In this document: positions 1 through 6,033 of the stretch, one piece after another
Layout: the number at the start of each line of letters is the position of its first letter
Numbering within the stretch: position 1 is the first letter of the stretch
Source: Armatimonadota bacterium
Lineage (GTDB): Bacteria > Actinomycetota > Acidimicrobiia > Spongiisociales > UBA5794
Length of the DNA: 10,242 nt
NCBI GenBank assembly: GCA_008501565.1
Contig: QQUL01000049.1
Location: forward strand, 1 to 10,242
Direction of reading: 5' to 3'
The notes under the pieces: generated by a model
Database searches by the model: none
What the model was told of the DNA's origin: nothing
The model's input: the letters and a program-made list of their open reading frames with translations, nothing else
Made by a program: the position numbers and the translations under genes

Positions 1-1093
1 GGAGACGCCGGCGAGCGAGGTGTCGGCGCTCAATGGAGACGGGGTCGACGCCCTGCTTGAGATGATCGCGATCGTGTCGGAAGTCGAGGACCGCACCGCG
101 AATCCAAAGGCCCCCGCGATCGGCACGGTCATCGAAGCTCAGATCGGGGTGGGCCGCGGTCCCGTTGCGACGGGGATTGTTCAGCGGGGAACCCTCAAGA
201 AGGGGGATGCGATCGTTGCCGGACCGACGTCCGGGCGGGGGCGTGCCATGTTCAACGACCTTGGTGAAGAGATCAAGACCGCTGGGCCATCAACACCCGT
301 AGTGGTGATGGGGTGGGATGAGATCCCAACGGCTGGTGACATGTTCGAGGTGGCAAAGAACGAGCGGACAGCCCGGAAGATGGCCCAGGCCAAGGTTGAC
401 GAGCAGCGTTCCCTTGAACTGGTTGTGCCGTCAGCGACAGATCGCCTCGGCATGCTGATTGAACAGCTTCGCACCCAGGAGCATTCGGAGCTTCGCATCG
501 TGGTGAAAACCGACACGCACGGATCCCTTGAGGCGATCAAGGAAACCGTTGCAAAGATCAGCAGGGACGATGGCTATGTCACGATCGTTCACTCAGGTGT
601 CGGTGGAATCAACACCAACGATGTCGCGCTTGCGGAAGCCTCAGGCGGGATCATCTACGGCTTCAACGCACGACCGGATGCACCGGCTCGTGAGGCAGCG
701 AAGAAGGCAGCCATTGACATCCGCACCTTCTCGATCATCTATGAGCTTCTCGACGATGTGGAATCACTGCTCGTCGGCGAGCTGTCTCCCGATGAAGTCG
801 AGAACTTCCTCGGGGTCGCCGAGGTGCGACAGGTGTTCCGAGCGCCAAGGTTGGGGATGGTCGCCGGTTCGTACGTCACAGAGGGTTCCATCAACCGAAA
901 CGCCAAGGCACGGCTCGTCCGCGACGGCGTGGTTGTCTATGACGGGAAGATCGCGTCACTGCGCCGCTTCAAGGACGATGTCCCGAGCGTTGCAGCCGGG
1001 TTCGAATGCGGTATCGGGCTCGCAAACTTCCGGGACATCAAAGAAGGCGACACGATCGAATCGTACGTCGTGAAGGAAATCGCTCGCACGTAG
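1..1093 (+). CDS. infB: Translation initiation factor IF2, C-terminal part (5' end outside window)
   Basis: IF2 is the GTPase that brings initiator fMet-tRNA to the 30S subunit and promotes subunit joining. The reading frame is open from base 2 (363 residues visible) and the protein continues upstream of the window, so the internal GTG at 20 is not a start. The first residues, EVSALNGDGVDALLEMI, are the end of the G domain (the SAL/SAK nucleotide-base motif and the helix after it). Domain II follows (GTVIEAQIGVGRGPVAT, GTLKKGD, AGPSTPVVVMG). The IF2-specific domain III region has LRIVVKTDTHGSLEAI and GVGGINTNDVALAEAS. The C-terminal fMet-tRNA-binding barrel has AEVRQVF, GSYVTEGSI, SLRRFKDDV and GFECGIGLANFRDIKEGD. 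The stop is TAG at 1091-1093. rbfA follows after 50 nt, the usual order, so the two are probably cotranscribed. No frameshift is seen. Confidence 0.98.
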   Translation, partial: ETPASEVSALNGDGVDALLEMIAIVSEVEDRTANPKAPAIGTVIEAQIGVGRGPVATGIVQRGTLKKGDAIVAGPTSGRGRAMFNDLGEEIKTAGPSTPVVVMGWDEIPTAGDMFEVAKNERTARKMAQAKVDEQRSLELVVPSATDRLGMLIEQLRTQEHSELRIVVKTDTHGSLEAIKETVAKISRDDGYVTIVHSGVGGINTNDVALAEASGGIIYGFNARPDAPAREAAKKAAIDIRTFSIIYELLDDVESLLVGELSPDEVENFLGVAEVRQVFRAPRLGMVAGSYVTEGSINRNAKARLVRDGVVVYDGKIASLRRFKDDVPSVAAGFECGIGLANFRDIKEGDTIESYVVKEIART

Positions 1094-1143
1094 AGCGAAT
1101 TGCGGCGCTGATAACCTCGGCAATGCAAGGTTGAGAGGTCGCC

Positions 1144-1599
1144 ATGGCTCGCCAGAACAGTCCACGCATGCGAAAAGTGAATGAGCTCGTCCGCGAAATC
1201 GTTGCCGAGTCAGTTCTGGATCTCAAGGACCCAAGAATCGGGTTTTTGACGATCACGGGAACCGAAACGAGCCCCGACTTGCGGCATGCAATCGTGTACT
1301 ACTCGGTCATGGGAACCGACGACGAGAAGAGGGAGACTGCCGATGCCCTGGCCTCGGCAACGCCGCGGCTTCAGCGTGAGATCGGATCGCAATCCAAGCT
1401 CCGCTACACACCGAAGCTGGAGTTCCGGGTCGATCCAGCGATCGATGAAGGACTGAAGATCAATCAGATGGTGAAGGATTTGTCAGAAGACAGACATCAG
1501 AAGTCAGACGTCAGAAGTCAAGAGTCCAGCTTGCTGGACTCCAAGGAACCCGACGCAGTCGGGATCCCGACGTCAGACGGTTCGGAATCTGGATTATGA
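1144..1599 (+). CDS. rbfA: 30S ribosome-binding factor RbfA with repeat-derived C-terminal tail
   Basis: RbfA is a small KH-type RNA-binding protein that matures 16S rRNA in the 30S subunit and helps in cold adaptation. ATG 1144 follows GAGAGG at 1133-1138. Family signatures visible are the N-terminal RMRKVNELVREIVAE helix, DPRIGFLTITGTETSPDLRHAIVYYSV, the helix region PRLQREIGSQSKLRYTPKL, and EFRVDPAIDEGLKINQMV. The conserved domain ends near residue 113. Residues 114-151 (SEDRHQKSDVRSQESSLLDS and onward) resemble no RbfA tail I know. They are encoded by a degenerate 7-nt tandem repeat and two palindromes (1482-1580), so the tail looks like a repeat element read in frame. The total of 151 aa is longer than the typical ~115-135. 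The stop overlaps the next start as ATGA (1596-1599). Identity is sure; whether the tail has any function is unknown. Confidence 0.96.
   Translation: MARQNSPRMRKVNELVREIVAESVLDLKDPRIGFLTITGTETSPDLRHAIVYYSVMGTDDEKRETADALASATPRLQREIGSQSKLRYTPKLEFRVDPAIDEGLKINQMVKDLSEDRHQKSDVRSQESSLLDSKEPDAVGIPTSDGSESGL
1482..1580 (+). repeat. Heptamer tandem repeat plus palindromes inside the 3' end of rbfA
   Basis: Seven consecutive degenerate heptamers run 1482-1530: GTCAGAA, GACAGAC, ATCAGAA, GTCAGAC, GTCAGAA, GTCAAGA, GTCCAGC. A perfect 9-bp inverted repeat with a 2-nt loop overlaps the last ones (GAGTCCAGC 1522-1530, GCTGGACTC 1533-1541). Then CCCGAC 1549-1554 pairs with GTCGGG 1558-1563. That right arm is also half of the perfect 14-bp palindrome GTCGGGATCCCGAC (1558-1571), so the two folds exclude each other. 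A further GTCAGAC copy at 1572-1578 closes the block. This composition is typical of dispersed intergenic repeats, but here it lies within a coding frame. Confidence 0.85.
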
Positions 1600-2558
1600 C
1601 TGATTCGAACGCCGTTGCGGAGATTGCCAAAGCACTCGCCGATGCCGGTTCAATCGGGGTTGTGGGACATGTCGGACCGGACGGGGACGCCCTTGGTTCC
1701 ATGATCGGTCTTGCCCTTGCAGCCCGCAATGCCGGTAAGAAGGCGGTTGCGTCTTTCGACGAGCCGTTCGTTGTGCCTGCGGAGATGTCATTCCTCGACA
1801 CATCCGCACTTGTGAAACCCTCCGAGTTCCCCACCGACCTTGACCTTGCGGTCGCTGTTGACACGTCGGTCGAACATCGGGTCGGGGCGTTGGCCGGAGC
1901 GATGGGGAAGGCAAAACGCCTGGCGGTCATCGATCACCACATCTCGGATGGTTCGTGGGGAGATGTCCTCCTCATCGACCCCACCGCGGCGGCGACCACC
2001 GAGCTGGTGTATCGGGTGTTGAAGGACCTCGGCTGGAACATCACCAAACCGGTGGCCGATGCGCTCTACACGGGACTCGTCACCGACACCGGTCGGTTTC
2101 AGTACTCGTCGACATCGTCGGCTACCCATGCGATCGCCGCTGACCTGTTGGCTGCGGGCGTTGAGCCAGATGTCATCGGGCAGAAGCTCTTCGAAGAAGA
2201 AGCATTCGGCTACTACTCGGTGGCTTCCAAGGTGCTGGATCGGGCAGTCCTTGATGATGACCATGCCTTCGTGTGGTCGTTGATGACGATGGCCGACCTC
2301 GAAGCCGCTGGTGTGAAATATCACCAGGTGGACGGATTGATCGATCTCGTCCGAATGGCGCGCGGAACCGAGGTTGCCTGTCTCCTCAAGGAAGCAAAAC
2401 CCGGCGTCTACAAAGGCTCGCTCCGCTCGAGAGGCACCGTTGACGTTTCTGCCATCGCAGGATCATTTGGCGGTGGCGGACACCACAACGCTTCGGGTTT
2501 CACCTCGACTTCGGATCCTGAGACGATCATTCAACAGATCGTCTCACAACTGTCGTGA
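1596..2558 (+). CDS. DHH/DHHA1 phosphoesterase, NrnA-like (nanoRNase / pAp phosphatase / cyclic dinucleotide phosphodiesterase)
   Basis: This 320-aa protein belongs to the DHH-DHHA1 family of metal-dependent phosphoesterases. Members degrade 2-5 nt RNAs (nanoRNA), dephosphorylate pAp, or hydrolyse c-di-AMP/pApA, and sequence alone does not tell which. The DHH domain shows all metal-ligand motifs: GHVGPDGDALGS (H25, D29, D31), AVDTS (D89), IDHH (D113-H115) and GLVTDTGRFQYSS (D164). The DHHA1 substrate-binding domain ends in the glycine-rich SFGGGGHHNASGF (about 290-302). No N-terminal signal or regulatory domain is present. ATG 1596 overlaps the rbfA stop (ATGA) and has no clear Shine-Dalgarno, so translation probably depends on ribosomes leaving rbfA. 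This location between rbfA and truB is common in Actinobacteria and Firmicutes and fits a housekeeping RNA-turnover role. NrnA is the best guess for the specific name, so I leave the symbol open. Confidence 0.95.
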   Translation: MTDSNAVAEIAKALADAGSIGVVGHVGPDGDALGSMIGLALAARNAGKKAVASFDEPFVVPAEMSFLDTSALVKPSEFPTDLDLAVAVDTSVEHRVGALAGAMGKAKRLAVIDHHISDGSWGDVLLIDPTAAATTELVYRVLKDLGWNITKPVADALYTGLVTDTGRFQYSSTSSATHAIAADLLAAGVEPDVIGQKLFEEEAFGYYSVASKVLDRAVLDDDHAFVWSLMTMADLEAAGVKYHQVDGLIDLVRMARGTEVACLLKEAKPGVYKGSLRSRGTVDVSAIAGSFGGGGHHNASGFTSTSDPETIIQQIVSQLS

Positions 2559-3451
2559 CAGACCTTCCACCAGGATTCCTCCTGATCGACAAGGATCAGG
2601 GCTGGACGTCCCACGACGTCGTGGCAAAGGTGCGCAACGCAGTCGGGGGCAAGGTCGGCCACGCAGGGACTCTCGATCCGATGGCAACGGGCCTCCTCGT
2701 TCTTGCCGTCGGTGGGGCGACGAGGCTTCTCCGGTTCGTTCAGAGTGCAGAAAAGGAATACGTTGCCACTGCGCTTTTTGGTGTCGCGACGGACTCTCTC
2801 GATGCGGACGGATCCATCCTGTCCCGCGAACCCCTCCCGGTATCGGTCGAGGACGTCGAGGCTGCGTTGGAACGGTTTCGGGGTGACATCCTTCAGATGC
2901 CACCCATGGTGTCGGCACGAAAGGTTGAAGGAAAACGCCTGTACGAGCTCGCCCGCGAGGGAAAGGTCGTCGAGCGGGAGTCCCGACCGGTGACCATCCA
3001 CTCGCTCGAACTCGTGGACATTGCTCCATCGGACTATCCGGAAGTCACGTTACGCACCGTGTGCTCGACCGGTACCTACATCCGAACACTCGCCGATGAC
3101 ATTGCACGCGCCCTCGGTGGCCGCGCCCACCTGACGGCGCTTCGACGAATTCGCAATGGCTCCATGCGGGTTGAGGACGCCATGACGATCGACGAAGTCG
3201 TTTCGGCGGCCGCTGATGGCACCATCGGAGAACTCGTGGTGGAGGCATCCTCGGCATTGGATCACCTCCCGGAGCTGCCCGTGTCGGACGCAACAGCTTT
3301 TCGGGTCCGCAACGGTGTCGTTCTTCATGTCGGCGACGTTGGCGGTGATTCGGTGACCGATCTCGTCCGTGTCACCGATGGAACTGACGCACTCATTGCG
3401 GTGTACCGTCGTGTCGAACAGCAACTCCGACCAGAGGTGGTTCTCGGGTGA
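2555..3451 (+). CDS. truB: tRNA pseudouridine(55) synthase TruB
   Basis: TruB isomerises U55 to pseudouridine in the T-psi-C loop of tRNAs and also acts as a tRNA-folding chaperone in the cytoplasm. The 298-aa length is normal. Motifs seen are GFLLIDKDQGWTSHDVV at the N-terminus, GHAGTLDPMATGLL with catalytic D41, KEYVATALFGVATDSLDADG, QMPPMVSARKVEGKRLYELAREG, and CSTGTYIRTLADDIARALGG followed by HLTALRRIRNG. The last ~75 residues are the weaker-conserved C-terminal region expected for actinobacterial TruB (PUA-like). GTG 2555 overlaps the preceding stop as GTGA (2555-2558). No Shine-Dalgarno is visible upstream, so coupling to the DHH gene is likely. No anomalies are seen. Confidence 0.97.
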   Translation: MTDLPPGFLLIDKDQGWTSHDVVAKVRNAVGGKVGHAGTLDPMATGLLVLAVGGATRLLRFVQSAEKEYVATALFGVATDSLDADGSILSREPLPVSVEDVEAALERFRGDILQMPPMVSARKVEGKRLYELAREGKVVERESRPVTIHSLELVDIAPSDYPEVTLRTVCSTGTYIRTLADDIARALGGRAHLTALRRIRNGSMRVEDAMTIDEVVSAAADGTIGELVVEASSALDHLPELPVSDATAFRVRNGVVLHVGDVGGDSVTDLVRVTDGTDALIAVYRRVEQQLRPEVVLG

Positions 3452-4371
3452 AGATCTTTCGCGGCGACCCTGCATCGTGGAACCCGGATCGCACGCCCTA
3501 CGCGGTGGCGATCGGCGTGTTCGATGGCGTCCACCGTGGGCACATGGCCGTCTTTGAGGCACTGCGCAGCGCCTCCGACGATCTCGATGTGTGCGCCCTG
3601 ACGTTCGGATCGCTTCCCGAGGAAATCGTGTCGGCGAATCCGGCACCACCACTGCTGACCACCATCGAGCGACGCATCGAGCTCCTCGAGGAGTCCGGTC
3701 TCGATGCGGTAGGCATCATCGATTTCGATGACGACATTCGCCACCTGTCACCGGCCGAATTCGTCGAGTTGTTTCTGGTGCGAGCCCTGAACGCAGGACT
3801 GGTCGCCGTCGGACAAGGATTCCGTTTCGGATACGACGCCAGTGGCTCCGTGGACGATCTCCGGTTGCTCGGAGGAAACTTCGACTTTGACGTCGTGGAG
3901 ACACAGATCGTCAATCTTCACGGAACCGAAGTTCGTTCCTCTGCGATACGTGCGGCAATCGCAACAGGGAGTGTCGAGCTTGCCGCCCGCATGCTCGGGC
4001 GTCCGTTCGAGATCGAGGGATCCGTGGTTACCGGTGACGAACGAGGACGCTCCATCGGATTCCCGACAGCGAACATCACCACGCCCGCTGGACTCGTGCA
4101 GCCAGCAGGTGGCGTCTACGCGGTTCGATGCGTCGTCGATGGACAAGTATTCGACGGCGTGGCCAATGTTGGGACTCGCCCCACATTCGGGGGAGTCGAC
4201 GAAACCATCGAGGTTCACCTCTACGACATGGACATCGACCTGTACGACAAGACGGTTCGAGTCCAATTCATCGACAGAATCCGAAACGAACAGCGGTTCA
4301 CATCCGTCGATGCGCTGGTCGCACAGATCGAAGCTGACATCGAAGTCGCCAAGAGAATCTTCGCTTCCTGA
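3448..4371 (+). CDS. ribF: Bifunctional riboflavin kinase / FAD synthetase RibF
   Basis: RibF phosphorylates riboflavin to FMN and adenylates FMN to FAD. The 307-aa protein has both modules. The N-terminal nucleotidyltransferase has GVFDGVHRGH (23-32, the HxGH-type signature), GQGFRFGYDASG (122-133) and SSAIRAAIATG (164-174). The C-terminal riboflavin kinase has LGRPFEIEGSVVTGDERGRS, GFPTAN (204-209), GVANVGTRPTFGG, a TIEVHLYD segment with the probable catalytic E255, and a final F-x-S-x-x-x-L-x-x-Q-I-x-x-D helix. GTG 3448 overlaps the truB stop as GTGA. AGAGGTGG at 3433-3440 is a reasonable ribosome-binding site 7 nt upstream. The truB-ribF-rpsO order is conserved in many bacteria, but here two extra genes lie between ribF and rpsO. 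No terminator-like hairpin with a T-run follows, so readthrough is possible. Confidence 0.97.
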   Translation: MKIFRGDPASWNPDRTPYAVAIGVFDGVHRGHMAVFEALRSASDDLDVCALTFGSLPEEIVSANPAPPLLTTIERRIELLEESGLDAVGIIDFDDDIRHLSPAEFVELFLVRALNAGLVAVGQGFRFGYDASGSVDDLRLLGGNFDFDVVETQIVNLHGTEVRSSAIRAAIATGSVELAARMLGRPFEIEGSVVTGDERGRSIGFPTANITTPAGLVQPAGGVYAVRCVVDGQVFDGVANVGTRPTFGGVDETIEVHLYDMDIDLYDKTVRVQFIDRIRNEQRFTSVDALVAQIEADIEVAKRIFAS

Positions 4372-4388
4372 TCTCCACACTGACTCTG

Positions 4389-4402
4389 TACGAAACTTCG
4401 TA
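4389..4402 (+). other. Small inverted repeat in the ribF-hydrolase gap
   Basis: TACGAA (4389-4394) and TTCGTA (4397-4402) form a perfect 6-bp inverted repeat around AC. No T-run follows, so it is not a convincing terminator. It could be an operator half-site pair, or chance. Confidence 0.3.
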
Positions 4403-4429
4403 GTTGCCCGCGTGTCCTGAACGGGGGTC

Positions 4430-4458
4430 TTGTACCCGGACTCGATTTGCGTCAGATT
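4430..4458 (+). promoter_or_regulatory. Weak candidate promoter for the hydrolase gene
   Basis: TTGTAC (4430-4435) and CAGATT (4453-4458) are 17 nt apart, but each matches the -35/-10 consensus at only about three positions. If used, the 5' UTR would be near 30 nt and would contain the strong GGAAGGG ribosome-binding site (4481-4487). The placement in a 122-nt gap is the main argument; the motif match is poor. Confidence 0.25.
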
Positions 4459-4493
4459 GAGGGTGCGCCGCGCTTCCCACGGAAGGGAAGCAA

Positions 4494-5471
4494 ATGTTCT
4501 GGGCGGCAACCGCCATTGCACTACTGTCCGTGCCGATTCCGACGCCAGTCGACGGCGCAGTTCCCGGCGATGGCATCGGCTTGGCCCCGAATCCCGTCAT
4601 TCGCTCGGCTGACGGTTCGACGTTCCCGGAGCCCCGGCCAGCACGGCCGGTCCTGCCGATGTCGATTCCGTTTGTCGCCGGTTCGGCAGCCGCTCTCAGT
4701 GGATCGGTCGTGTTCAAGAGGCGAAGGAACGACGATCCGCTGGTAGTGGTCGTCCACGGTGACGGCGGTTCGCCCGAGTCATTCGAGTACTTGACGACCG
4801 CGATGGGAATACCGTCGGAGCGGGTTGTCGCATTCGACTACAGCGCTGTGGATGGAGGTGAGTCCTCGACTGATTCATCCCACACGGTCTCGACTGCTGA
4901 TGCCGCAGATCATCTCGATGCGACGCTTCGCGAGCTCTCAAGAGACAACGAAAACATCTACACCCTGCATCACTCGCGAGGTGGGGCAGTTGGTGCAGAA
5001 CTGGTTGCCGATCTCGACGAGGGAAGCCGCCCACCGATCGACGGTTATCGCGGTGCCGCACTCCTTGACCCAGCCATAGCTGCCGGGCCACACGGATGGC
5101 TGCAGTCGCTCGGTGGCTCCTGGCCATTCGGGATGGCGCCCGATGACGGTGGGTTCGATCCGGTCCGATGTACCGAAGATGGCTGTCGTGACGTTCGGGC
5201 CCACCTCGGTGAGTCCTCAGGCGTGGAGGTCGTGACGTTTCGCAACACTGATGCCGTGCTGCCGAGCTTCTGGGACAACCCGGATGGTCTGCGTGTCTTC
5301 GAAGTTCACGACCCGCTTCCGAGTGCAGCGCTGTTCATGGCCGTCAATCCGGTGGTGGCCCTCCTGAGAATGTCGCAGGCCCACACGTCAGTCCTCAAGA
5401 GCGCCCATGTCGCCGAATGTGTCCGGGCCGAGATCGAAGAACCCGGATCGTGCACCGAGCTCTACCGGTAG
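4494..5471 (+). CDS. Putative exported alpha/beta hydrolase (lipase/esterase-like) of unknown substrate
   Basis: I do not recognise a named family, but the 325-aa protein has an alpha/beta-hydrolase plan. PLVVVVHGDGGSPESF (82-97) is the HG oxyanion loop. LHHSRGGAVGAEL (158-170) is the nucleophile elbow with S161. FRNTDAVLP (249-257) offers D253 as acid, and QAHTSVLKSAHVAECV offers H297. The elbow reads H-x-S-x-G instead of the usual G-x-S-x-G. ATG 4494 is the only start after an in-frame stop at 4458 and has GGAAGGG 6-12 nt upstream, so this start is firm. The N-terminus (FWAATAIALLSV, then a proline-rich stretch to ~55) resembles a signal peptide but lacks a basic n-region. The only four cysteines (226, 231, 309, 320) could form two disulfides, which fits export. 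Residues 58-78 (hydrophobic, then KRRR) could be a membrane segment, but look more like the first beta hairpin of the fold. Confidence 0.7.
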   Translation: MFWAATAIALLSVPIPTPVDGAVPGDGIGLAPNPVIRSADGSTFPEPRPARPVLPMSIPFVAGSAAALSGSVVFKRRRNDDPLVVVVHGDGGSPESFEYLTTAMGIPSERVVAFDYSAVDGGESSTDSSHTVSTADAADHLDATLRELSRDNENIYTLHHSRGGAVGAELVADLDEGSRPPIDGYRGAALLDPAIAAGPHGWLQSLGGSWPFGMAPDDGGFDPVRCTEDGCRDVRAHLGESSGVEVVTFRNTDAVLPSFWDNPDGLRVFEVHDPLPSAALFMAVNPVVALLRMSQAHTSVLKSAHVAECVRAEIEEPGSCTELYR

Positions 5472-5475
5472 GAAC

Positions 5476-5506
5476 ACCGACGACTGGGCGCACCACACCC
5501 GTCGGT
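5476..5506 (+). terminator. Possible weak hairpin terminator after the hydrolase gene
   Basis: ACCGACG (5476-5482) pairs with CGTCGGT (5500-5506) over a 17-nt loop, 5 nt after the hydrolase stop. Only a T/G/C-mixed tail follows, with no U-run, so an intrinsic terminator is doubtful. Confidence 0.25.
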
Positions 5507-5527
5507 TCCTGTTGTCTCCGAAAGTGA

Positions 5528-5540
5528 TAGCGTCTGGTCA
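5528..5540 (+). promoter_or_regulatory. Extended -10 promoter placing transcription start at the ridA-like ATG (leaderless)
   Basis: TGATAGCGT (5525-5533) fits an extended -10, TGn followed by TANNNT (TAGCGT 5528-5533), the form common in actinobacterial housekeeping promoters. Exactly 6 nt separate it from the A of ATG 5540, the usual distance to a transcription start. No Shine-Dalgarno lies upstream of this ATG. Both facts point to a leaderless mRNA. The -35 region (around 5505-5511, GTTCCTG) is weak. Confidence 0.5.
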
Positions 5541-5950
5541 TGCAGGGACAACGTCACCACAGTGAGTCTCCGTATGAGGAACGGTTCGGGTTCGCACGCG
5601 GCGTCCGGATTGGTGATCGCATTCACATCGCAGGGACAGCGCCCGTGCCGAATCCCGGTGACACGCTCGCACCTGACGCGTACGGACAGATGATGCGCTG
5701 TGGCGAGATTGCCACCGAAGCCATCGAGGCGCTCGGGGGTTCGATGGACGGTGTGGTCAGGACACGCATGTTCATCACCGACGCATCCGACGGCGACGAG
5801 ATCGGTCGTGCCCACAAGGAGTGTTTCGGTGCCGCCGACCCGGCATCGACGATGGTCGTGGTTGCGGCTCTGCTCGATCCGCTGTGGAAAGTCGAGATTG
5901 AGGTCGACGCAGTCGTGGATGCAGACATGGATGGTTCCGGTATTCCGTAA
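5540..5950 (+). CDS. RidA/YjgF/UK114-superfamily protein lacking the deaminase arginine
   Basis: This 136-aa protein has the trimeric YjgF/UK114 fold signatures: RIGDRIHIAGTAPV (24-36), DAYGQMMRCGEIATEAIEALGGSMDGVVRTRMFITD (46-81), and the C-terminal ADPASTMVVVAALLDPLWKVEIEVDAVV (99-126). True RidA imine/enamine deaminases carry P-A-R-S/T at the substrate pocket. Here the motif is PAST (101-104), with serine in place of the arginine that binds the substrate carboxylate, so 2-aminoacrylate deamination is not expected. PA-x-TMV-x-V variants form a widespread subgroup of mostly unknown function. ATG 5540 sits 6 nt behind a -10-like TAGCGT and lacks a Shine-Dalgarno, so the mRNA is probably leaderless. 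The last 10 residues after VVDAD are a non-conserved tail. Family assignment is firm; the biochemical role is open. The gene is not a normal member of the ribF-rpsO interval. Confidence 0.92.
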   Translation: MQGQRHHSESPYEERFGFARGVRIGDRIHIAGTAPVPNPGDTLAPDAYGQMMRCGEIATEAIEALGGSMDGVVRTRMFITDASDGDEIGRAHKECFGAADPASTMVVVAALLDPLWKVEIEVDAVVDADMDGSGIP

Positions 5951-5979
5951 GCAGAAGCGGAACTACGCCCCGGAACCGC

Positions 5980-5985
5980 TATCAT
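5980..5985 (+). promoter_or_regulatory. Likely rpsO promoter (-10 box)
   Basis: TATCAT (5980-5985) matches TATAAT at five of six positions and fits TANNNT. It lies in the 83-nt ridA-rpsO gap, about 50 nt before the start codon. The -35 region near 5957-5962 (GCGGAA) is poor. Expected transcription start is about 5992, giving a ~42-nt leader. Confidence 0.45.
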
Positions 5986-5992
5986 CCCTCGT

Positions 5993-6029
5993 GGGCATTC
6001 GCCCGACTACTTACTCGCGTAGGAAAGTA
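5993..6029 (+). promoter_or_regulatory. Candidate structured rpsO leader overlapping its ribosome-binding site
   Basis: GGGC (5993-5996) pairs with GCCC (6001-6004). Downstream, TACTT (6008-6012) pairs with AAGTA (6025-6029), or alternatively CTAC (6007-6010) pairs with GTAG (6019-6022). Both right arms overlap the Shine-Dalgarno AGGAAAG (6021-6027). S15 autoregulates its mRNA through leader structures in several phyla, so this may be an S15-responsive leader. The stems are short and the call is tentative. Confidence 0.35.
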
Positions 6030-6033
6030 CCTC

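Noticed and set aside
20..1093. infB starting at the GTG at 20
   Set aside because: The frame is open to base 2 and encodes the end of the IF2 G domain; the family is much longer, so this is a 5'-truncated gene and not a short ORF.
1482..1580. CRISPR array
   Set aside because: Units are only 7 nt, contiguous, without spacers, and inside the rbfA frame; there are no cas genes.
3748..4521. 257-aa antisense ORF opposite ribF
   Set aside because: Entirely a mirror of conserved ribF codons and the gap after it; no start signal or recognisable domain.
4563..4716. LPxTG-like sorting signal or transmembrane anchor in the hydrolase (hydrophobic stretch then KRRR)
   Set aside because: It lies N-terminal to the hydrolase domain and has no LPxTG motif; it fits the first beta strands better, so it is only mentioned as an alternative.
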